Shown piece after piece: positions 12,091-18,695 of a stretch of DNA of 18,695 nucleotides. This DNA comes from an uncultured Alphaproteobacteria bacterium (GTDB taxonomy: Bacteria; Pseudomonadota; Alphaproteobacteria; Reyranellales; Reyranellaceae). Both the position numbers and the translations under genes were made by a program. Position 1 is the first letter of the stretch, and every line of letters starts with the position of its first letter. The stretch spans positions 1 to 18,695 of the forward strand of contig CAIYWM010000941.1 in NCBI GenBank assembly GCA_903929895.1, written 5' to 3'. The notes under the pieces are model-generated. The model had not been told where the DNA came from and searched no databases. It saw nothing but the letters and a program-made list of their open reading frames with translations.

Positions 12091-14873
12091 CGCCTCAACC
12101 TCTGCATGATGTCCTGCAGGTGAACCTGGTCGTCCTTGTAGTTGCCGGTCAGCGCATGCATCACGAGATTGACGCCGAAGCGATAGGACATCTCGCGCTG
12201 CGTCTCGCCGCCCGGCGTCACCGGCATCAGACCGCGGCCTCGCTGGTCGACGGCCCAGGCGCCGGCATAGTCGTTCGACCCGATCAAGATGGTCGTCACG
12301 CCGTCATTGACGCGGCCGGTTCCCGACTCGATCCAGAGCTTGCCGCCCTGCCAGCGGCCGGGCATGTCCGACAGGAGATAGAAGGCCTTGCTGAGCACGT
12401 GGTTGGGCGGCATGGCGACCAGCGGCGGCGTCTCGACGCCGGCCAGCAGGCGCTTGAGGTCGGGATTGCCGCCGGCCGGACGGTCGAAATTCATCTGCTG
12501 GTCGCGCGTGTCGATGAAGATGATGCCGCCGGTACGGAGGTAGCGGTCGAGCGAGGCCTGGGCGCGCGGCGACAGGGCCGGCTGGGTCGAGGTCACGGGC
12601 CAGTAGATCAGCGGATAGAGGCGCGGCTCGTCGCGCTCGAGATCGAGCCCGACCGGATCGGCAGGCTCGACCGAAGTACGGCTGCGCAGGATCTCGCTCA
12701 ACCCTTCGAGGCCGGCCTTGCTGATGTCGTCGACTTCCTTGTCGCCGGTGATGATGTAGGCGAGGCGGATGTCGAGCGAGCCCTTCAGCGCTTGCTCGTC
12801 GGTGAGCGGCGGCGGGCCAGGCCGCGCCGGCGCGGTTGCCGCCGTGCCGGGCTGGGGCGGCGCGGGCTGCTGTGCCAGCAGGTCGGGGGCACCGGTGAAG
12901 GCCAGGGCGGCGAGCAGCACGGCGGCCGGGGCGGCGCGCCCGAACCGGACGGCCTTCGGCAGCAGGCCGCGCAGCCACAGGGAGATCAGCAGGTCGGCCA
13001 GCAGCAGCAGGAGCGCGGCCAGCAGGAACCATTTTGACAGGTCGGTCTCGCCGGCTTCGGAGAGCCGGTCGGTCGCCACGCCGCTCGGCAGCACCAGCGG
13101 CTTGGGCGCGGCGATGCGGCCGCCGATGTTGAAAGCCACCTGGGCGTTCTCGTCGCCATAGAGGCCCGGCGGGGAAGCAGGCCGGGGCTGGAAGGTCTCG
13201 GCGGCATCGGCCGGCAGCATCTGGAGGCCGGCGGGCGGCGAGCCGAGGCGGCCGAAGCCGTCGAGGGTACGCCACGGCTTCAGCGCCTTATTGACGCCGT
13301 CGCCCGCGACGCCGCGCGAGAGCGTGACCAGCCGTTGCAGCATGTTAACGAACAGGCCCGACAAGGACAGGTTGCTCCAGCCGGTGTTGGCGGTGGTGTG
13401 GATCAGCACGAGATAACCTTGGCCGCGCTTCTCGGCGGTGACCAGCGGCGTGCCGTCGGCCAGACGGGCCCAGGTCTTGTCGGCGAGGTCGGGCGTCGGC
13501 TCGGCCAGCACCTGCTGGGAGATGCGCACGTCCTTCGGCACCGGGATGCCGAGGAAGGGGCTGTTGGGCGGGAACTCGGCCAGCGCGCTGGGCTGGCCCC
13601 AGCTCATGATGCCGCCCAGCGCACGGTCGCCCAGGCGCAGCGGTGTCGGCACGAGGTTGTCGGCGCCGGCCGCCAGGTTGGGACCGGCGAAGCGCACGGC
13701 GATGCCGCCGCGCTCGATCCACTTGGCGATCTCCTCGCGGTCGTTGGCCGACGGCGCGGCGCCGTCCGGGATCAGCAGCACAGCGGTGTTACGGGTCAGC
13801 ACCGCTTCGCGGTCGCCGATGCTCAGGCTCACATAGGGATCCAGCGCGCGCTCGAGGAAGTAGATCTCCTGCAGCAGCGGCTGGTTGCCGGCCGTTGCGC
13901 GCTCGCCGAGGATCGCCACGGGGCGACGGCGATGACGTTCGTCGAGCAGGATGGTGCTGCCGGCACCGCCCTGGGCCTCGATGTCGAGGCGGGCCATGCG
14001 GTTGCGCAGCTCTGCCGGGATGGAGAGCATGCCTTCGCCCTGTGTCGCGGTGGCGGCGAAGTCGAGATCGATGCGGGCCACGACGCGGCCCTGTTCGTCG
14101 GAGGCCTGGATCGCGGCCTTGCGTGGACCGTCGGCGGCGGGGCGCAGCGCCCGGACCTTGAGGTCGCGCCCTTCGGCGGCCGGCGGCAGCAGAAGCAACG
14201 GCGTCGTCGCCTGGTCGGGCAGCAGCACCTGCAAGCCGTCGAAGCGGCGCAGGCGTTCGGCGAGACGCGTGGAGCCCTCGTCCTCGAGACCGTCGCTCAG
14301 CCAGACCGCATAGGCGCCGGCGTCGAGTTGCATCTGGTCGATGGCGGCTGCCGCCGCCGCGCGATCGGTCGGCCAGGGCTTGGGCCGGAAGGCACGCAGC
14401 AAGGTGCGCGCCTCATCGGGACGCATCGCGCCGCGACGGGTTGCCGGTGCATCGAGCGGCGCCGGCGCGGTGCCGACCAGCACAACCGGGCGATTGGCGC
14501 GTTCGGCGCGCTGGATCAGGCGCTCGGCATGGGCCGTGCGCGTCGCCCACCCGGGCGCGCTCGACCAGCCGTCGTCGATCACCAGCAGAAGCGGACCGCG
14601 GCCCGGCAGCTCGGCCTGCGGATTGAGGAGCGGGCGCGCCACCGCCAGGATCAGCGCCGTCGCCAGCAGGAGCCGCAGCAGCAGCAGCCACCACGGCATC
14701 TTCATCGGAGTCTGCTCGGGCGGCTCCAGCCCGACCAGCAACCGGATCGCCGGGAAGCGCACGAGCTTGGGCAGCGGCGGGATCAGCCGCAGCAGGAAAT
14801 AGATCGCCGGCAGGGCCACCAGCAGGGCCAGCATGCCGGGGGCAGCGAAGGCGAATGCGCCGAGACTCAGCAT
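12087..14873 (-). CDS. BatA-like N-terminal / DUF4159 C-terminal membrane protein (MoxR operon)
   Basis: A 928-residue inner-membrane protein. It starts with the BatA-type double-transmembrane domain (helices about 10-30 and 60-80, with FPAIRLL between). A VWA-like region follows whose first metal motif is degraded: DDGWSS (100-105) instead of DxSxS, although WLSDG is kept. A periplasmic middle part includes an amidotransferase-like stretch (IAKWIERGGIAVRFAG). Further helices (WFLLAALLLLLADLLISLW and a second hydrophobic stretch ending DLLAQQ) come before a Pro-rich linker and a DUF4159 domain (about 696-915, with GGIIFIDTRDQQ). It starts four bases after the DUF58 gene stop without a strong ribosome site, suggesting coupling, and overlaps the next gene by ATGA. 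It is likely a scaffold of the MoxR/VWA envelope complex. Confidence 0.9.
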   Translation of the reverse strand: MLSLGAFAFAAPGMLALLVALPAIYFLLRLIPPLPKLVRFPAIRLLVGLEPPEQTPMKMPWWLLLLRLLLATALILAVARPLLNPQAELPGRGPLLLVIDDGWSSAPGWATRTAHAERLIQRAERANRPVVLVGTAPAPLDAPATRRGAMRPDEARTLLRAFRPKPWPTDRAAAAAAIDQMQLDAGAYAVWLSDGLEDEGSTRLAERLRRFDGLQVLLPDQATTPLLLLPPAAEGRDLKVRALRPAADGPRKAAIQASDEQGRVVARIDLDFAATATQGEGMLSIPAELRNRMARLDIEAQGGAGSTILLDERHRRRPVAILGERATAGNQPLLQEIYFLERALDPYVSLSIGDREAVLTRNTAVLLIPDGAAPSANDREEIAKWIERGGIAVRFAGPNLAAGADNLVPTPLRLGDRALGGIMSWGQPSALAEFPPNSPFLGIPVPKDVRISQQVLAEPTPDLADKTWARLADGTPLVTAEKRGQGYLVLIHTTANTGWSNLSLSGLFVNMLQRLVTLSRGVAGDGVNKALKPWRTLDGFGRLGSPPAGLQMLPADAAETFQPRPASPPGLYGDENAQVAFNIGGRIAAPKPLVLPSGVATDRLSEAGETDLSKWFLLAALLLLLADLLISLWLRGLLPKAVRFGRAAPAAVLLAALAFTGAPDLLAQQPAPPQPGTAATAPARPGPPPLTDEQALKGSLDIRLAYIITGDKEVDDISKAGLEGLSEILRSRTSVEPADPVGLDLERDEPRLYPLIYWPVTSTQPALSPRAQASLDRYLRTGGIIFIDTRDQQMNFDRPAGGNPDLKRLLAGVETPPLVAMPPNHVLSKAFYLLSDMPGRWQGGKLWIESGTGRVNDGVTTILIGSNDYAGAWAVDQRGRGLMPVTPGGETQREMSYRFGVNLVMHALTGNYKDDQVHLQDIMQRLRR

Positions 14874-14877
14874 GCGG

Positions 14878-15774
14878 TCAGGCCAGGTTCAGCCGGCCCA
14901 TGTCGGCCATGGCGAGGTAAAGCGACAGGAGAACGGTCTGGGGCGACCGGTCGGTGCGATGGAGGTGCACGGTCCAGTTGGCGGGCCGTGCGAGACGCTG
15001 CAGCCCTTCCTTCTGGGCCGCGAGACGGGCGCCGTAGGCCGAGCGGACAGCTTCGACCCTGCGGATCGTGTGCTGGCCTTCGGATTCGAGGCCCTCGAAC
15101 TTCACATGACCGTCGAACGGCAGCTCTTCCTCGGCGGGATCGAGGATCTGCACGAGATGGCCGCGCACGCCGACGCTCGCGTAGTAGCGGATGATCTCCT
15201 CGATCTTCTCCAGCGGATCGAGCCAGTCGGACACCAGCACGATCGTGCCGTGCGCGGGCAGCGGCACCATCGGCGGCAGGCTGGCGGGCGTGCGGGTCGT
15301 GTCGCGCGACTCGTCGAGCAGGGTCTCCGCGACGCGGCGCACGGCGACGCGGCCGGAGGCGGGGCGCATGCCGCCGCCTAAGACGGCGACGCGTTCGCCG
15401 GCATCGGCCAGCAGGCTGGCCACCGCCAGCGTGATCAGCTCGCCGCGCAGCGCCTTGGTGTCGGCGTTCTTGAGCGAGGCGTATTGCATCGAGGGAGAGG
15501 CGTCACGCCACAGCCAGATGCTGGCCGCGGCCTCCCATTCCGTCTCGCGCACGAAGAGCGTGCGGCTGCGCGCGCTCTGGCGCCAGTCGATCTGGGTCGC
15601 GCTGTCGCCGTCGCGATAGGGCCGGTACTGCCAGAAGGCGTCGCCCTGGCCGACGCGTCGACGGCCATGCACGCCCTGGATCACGGTCGCGGCCACGCGA
15701 TCGGCAGCCACCATCAGGGCGGGCAGCGTGCCGGCGAGTTCGAGCGATCGATGAAGTGTTGAAGGCGCAGTCAT
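14878..15774 (-). CDS. DUF58 domain protein (MoxR partner)
   Basis: A 298-residue cytoplasmic protein of the DUF58 family. The signature YRPYRDGDSATQIDWRQSAR (50-69) continuing to LFVRE is clear. A VWA-type metal motif DASPSM (91-96, DxSxS) follows, and VSDWLD near 195 may supply the later acidic residue. Proteins of this family are nearly always encoded beside a MoxR ATPase and are thought to be its VWA-type adaptor or substrate-delivery partner. The ATG at 15774 has GGGAG upstream. The gene is 33 bases downstream of the MoxR gene and four bases before the BatA/DUF4159 gene, so it is plainly in the same operon. No membrane segment is visible. Confidence 0.93.
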   Translation of the reverse strand: MTAPSTLHRSLELAGTLPALMVAADRVAATVIQGVHGRRRVGQGDAFWQYRPYRDGDSATQIDWRQSARSRTLFVRETEWEAAASIWLWRDASPSMQYASLKNADTKALRGELITLAVASLLADAGERVAVLGGGMRPASGRVAVRRVAETLLDESRDTTRTPASLPPMVPLPAHGTIVLVSDWLDPLEKIEEIIRYYASVGVRGHLVQILDPAEEELPFDGHVKFEGLESEGQHTIRRVEAVRSAYGARLAAQKEGLQRLARPANWTVHLHRTDRSPQTVLLSLYLAMADMGRLNLA

Positions 15775-15807
15775 GAACTCCCGCGGTGCAATGCCTGGGC
15801 CAGACGA

Positions 15808-16821
<1,014 letters not shown>

Positions 16822-16887
16822 CAGGGCGCTCCTGTCGTCGAGGGAATATGTTTGAGGGAAGCCCAGAATTGAGGCCGGAACAAGGGC

Positions 16888-17514
16888 ATGACGGTTGACG
16901 AAATTGTGCGGAGGGTGGCGGAGCGCAGCAGGCGTTTGGCATCCGGATTGCGCGTGGCATCGCCGCCGATCGGCAGTGACTTCTCACTGAACGGTGTCGG
17001 GGCCATGCCCGAAGTATGGCGTCCTGCGTCCGTGCTCATGCCGTTGATCCGGCGCGAGACGGGAATCACGGTCCTGCTGACGCAGCGCACCGAGGACATG
17101 CCGAGCCATGCGGGGCAGATCGCCTTTCCCGGCGGTCGCCGGCAGGCCGAGGACATCGACGCGACGGCGACGGCGCTGCGTGAAACCGAGGAAGAGGTCG
17201 GCCTGACCCGCGACTTCATCGACGTCGTGGGATCGCTCGACCTCTACAGGACGGGCACCGGCTACCAGATCACGCCGATCGTGGGCATCGTCACACCCGG
17301 CTTCACGATGCGTGCAGATCCACGCGAGGTCGCCGACGTCTTCGAGGTGCCGCTCGACCATTTTCTCGACGAGCGCAATCACCGCATCGACAGCAGGGTC
17401 TGGCAGGGGCGCGAACGGCGCTATTACGCCATGCCGTACGGCGAGCGCTACATCTGGGGCGCCACGGCGGGTATGCTGAAGAACCTTCACTTCATTCTGA
17501 CCGCCGGCGACTGA
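16888..17514 (+). CDS. NUDIX hydrolase, CoA pyrophosphatase (NudL-like) type
   Basis: A 208-residue NUDIX enzyme. The CoA-pyrophosphatase signature LLTQRTEDMPSHAGQIAFPG (63-82) leads into the NUDIX box with Gly83, Asp89 at the usual first Glu position, and RETEEEVGL (98-106). NudL-type enzymes also carry Asp at that first position, so this is not a defect. The family cleaves CoA and CoA derivatives to phosphopantetheine and 3',5'-ADP, in the cytoplasm with Mg or Mn. The ATG at 16888 has only a weak AAGG near it. The next gene starts 18 bases after the stop, and the order NUDIX, small membrane protein, cca suggests one housekeeping unit. Confidence 0.92.
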   Translation: MTVDEIVRRVAERSRRLASGLRVASPPIGSDFSLNGVGAMPEVWRPASVLMPLIRRETGITVLLTQRTEDMPSHAGQIAFPGGRRQAEDIDATATALRETEEEVGLTRDFIDVVGSLDLYRTGTGYQITPIVGIVTPGFTMRADPREVADVFEVPLDHFLDERNHRIDSRVWQGRERRYYAMPYGERYIWGATAGMLKNLHFILTAGD

Positions 17515-17532
17515 CGCGGGCCGGGAGCCTCC

Positions 17533-17766
17533 ATGCGCGTCGTCCTTCTGATCCTCGTCCTCGTGCTTGCGCCCTTCTGCGCCTTCTTCCTCTGGGCGTG
17601 GGCGGTGAAGATCAAGCAGGAGCGCAAGATCGCCGGCACGCTGCCATCTTGGCAGGACATGCCGATGACCTGGCTCGGCATTGCGGGCTTCGCCTGCGCG
17701 ATCGTGGGCTTCATCGTCATGTTCTTCACCCAGGATCAGGGCTACGGCGGACTCTTCGCGTCATGA
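17533..17766 (+). CDS. Small two-helix membrane protein (DUF6111-like)
   Basis: A 77-residue membrane protein. A first helix spans about 3-24 (VVLLILVLVLAPFCAFFLWA), then comes a basic stretch (KIKQERK), a short loop with LPSWQDMP and a second helix about 46-65. Its size, layout and position between a NUDIX gene and cca resemble the DUF6111 family of alphaproteobacteria; I assign this from memory of that context, not from a search. Function unknown. The ATG at 17533 follows GGGAG. Its stop overlaps the start of cca by ATGA, so the tRNA enzyme is translationally coupled to it. Confidence 0.78.
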   Translation: MRVVLLILVLVLAPFCAFFLWAWAVKIKQERKIAGTLPSWQDMPMTWLGIAGFACAIVGFIVMFFTQDQGYGGLFAS

Positions 17767-18695
17767 AGCCCGTCGGTCGTCTGGAGGTGCCGCCGTGGTC
17801 GAACGATGCGGCGGTCCTCACGTTGTTCGATGTCCTCGGCCGTGCGGGCATTACCGCGCGCTTCGTCGGCGGCTGGGTGCGCGACGCGGTGCTGGGCGTG
17901 ACGATCCTGAGCAGGGAGCCGGACCTCGCCGTCGACAAGTCGCCCGAGACCGTGATGCTCGCCCTCAAGGCGGACCGGATCAAGGTGGTGCCGACGGGCC
18001 TGAAGCACGGCACGGTGACGGCGGTCATCGACGGGCGGCCCCTGGAGCTCACAACCTTGCGCCGCGACGTCGAGACCGACGGACGGCATGCGGTGGTGGC
18101 CTTCACCGACGACTGGCTGGAGGATGCGAGCCGCCGCGACTTCACCTTCAACGCGCTCTATGCCGATCTCGACGGCACGCTCTACGATCCGTTCGACGGC
18201 CGGACCGACCTCGCCGAAGCGCGCGTGCGCTTCATCGGCGATCCCGACCTGCGCATCGCCGAGGACCGGCTGCGCATCCTGCGCTTCTTCCGCTTCCATG
18301 CCTGGTACGGGCGGCCGCCCTTCGATGCGGCGGGCTTCGAAGCCTGTCGCCGCAATGCCGGAAGCTTGCGCGGCCTGTCCGGCGAGCGCGTGCGCAAGGA
18401 GCTGCTGCGCCTGCTCGAAGCGCCGGCGCCGGCCGACACTGTCGCCGCGATGCGCGAAGCTGCCATCCTCGATCACTGGCTGCCCGAATGTGACGGCACG
18501 GCGCGGCTGCATGCGCTGATCGCGCGCGAGGACAGACCCGATGCGGTCCGGCGCCTGGCATCGATCCTCACGGCCGATGTGGATGCCACGGTGATCGGCA
18601 AGCGGTTGAGGCTGTCGACGCAGGAAGCGCTGCGGCTCGAGGTCATGCTGGCGGCCGAGCCGGTGATCGACGTTGCCGCCGGTCCGAAAGCGTGG
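17763..18695 (+). CDS. cca: CCA tRNA nucleotidyltransferase (3' end cut by window)
   Basis: An open frame of 311 codons with no stop before the window ends; the family is usually about 400 residues, so roughly the last quarter is missing. It adds or repairs the 3' CCA of tRNA. Nucleotidyltransferase motifs are GGWVRD (36-41), the metal site at SREPDLAV (50-57), HGTVTAVIDG, RRDVETDGRHAVVAF, RRDFTFNALYADLDG, then RIAEDRLRILRFFRFHAWYG, the nucleotide-recognition region typical of bacterial class II enzymes. The usual DxD metal pair reads Glu52-Pro-Asp54, a conservative but unusual change. The ATG at 17763 overlaps the stop of the small membrane protein gene. The identification is firm; the Glu change needs comparison with relatives. 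Confidence 0.93.
   Translation, partial: MKPVGRLEVPPWSNDAAVLTLFDVLGRAGITARFVGGWVRDAVLGVTILSREPDLAVDKSPETVMLALKADRIKVVPTGLKHGTVTAVIDGRPLELTTLRRDVETDGRHAVVAFTDDWLEDASRRDFTFNALYADLDGTLYDPFDGRTDLAEARVRFIGDPDLRIAEDRLRILRFFRFHAWYGRPPFDAAGFEACRRNAGSLRGLSGERVRKELLRLLEAPAPADTVAAMREAAILDHWLPECDGTARLHALIAREDRPDAVRRLASILTADVDATVIGKRLRLSTQEALRLEVMLAAEPVIDVAAGPKAW

Noticed and set aside
13335..15194. A 619-codon rightward open frame opposite the BatA/DUF4159 and DUF58 genes
   Set aside because: Low-complexity Arg/Gln/Gly/Ala composition with no domain, and both opposite-strand genes are clear family members.
17071..17209. Asp in place of the first Glu of the NUDIX box as a sign of inactivity
   Set aside because: NudL-type CoA pyrophosphatases carry the same Asp, and the RETEEEVGL core is intact.

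Overview
This window reads as the chromosome of a GC-rich alphaproteobacterium. The evidence is the uniformly GC-rich coding, a cca gene of alphaproteobacterial type preceded by a NUDIX gene and a small DUF6111-like membrane protein gene, and a tripartite-tricarboxylate (Bug-type) solute receptor. A Reyranella-like or other Rhodospirillales-type soil or water organism is my guess; no rRNA or other marker fixes it. I see no mobile element, CRISPR array or RNA gene. Coding density is very high, with five 4-base ATGA stop/start overlaps.

The left half (about 1-9900) is a catabolic region built from oxidoreductases and small accessory enzymes. Two DsbA-fold 2-hydroxychromene-2-carboxylate isomerase-like genes (443-1039 and 3357-3995) each sit beside a short-chain dehydrogenase gene (1112-1867 and 2512-3285). 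An OmpA-domain protein, an exported protein of unknown function and a pirin fill the rest. At 4854-9899 lies a more coherent module. A Baeyer-Villiger-type flavin monooxygenase and a VOC-fold protein run leftward as an overlapping pair. A LacI-family regulator, a Bug-type solute receptor and a third short-chain dehydrogenase run rightward. The short divergent spacer holds a perfect 14-bp LacI-type palindrome, TGGAAACGTTTCCA, just downstream of a TTGACA box for the monooxygenase. The simplest reading is a self-contained uptake and oxidation module for a small organic acid or cyclic ketone, controlled by its own repressor.

The right half (10006-16821, all minus strand) is a four-gene operon: MoxR AAA+ ATPase, DUF58 protein, a 928-residue BatA-like/DUF4159 membrane protein, and a 694-residue membrane protein with a von Willebrand A-like segment and an amidotransferase-like segment. 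These are parts of the broad MoxR/VWA systems thought to act as envelope chaperone or assembly machines; the substrate is unknown.

Divergent from it at 16888 begins a housekeeping run: CoA-pyrophosphatase-type NUDIX hydrolase, a DUF6111-like membrane protein and CCA tRNA nucleotidyltransferase, the last cut by the window end.

The convergent junctions at 1868-1944 and 9900-10005 each hold several stem-loops. Other hairpins lie between genes of the leftward run, including one that would bury the ribosome binding site of the second isomerase gene.
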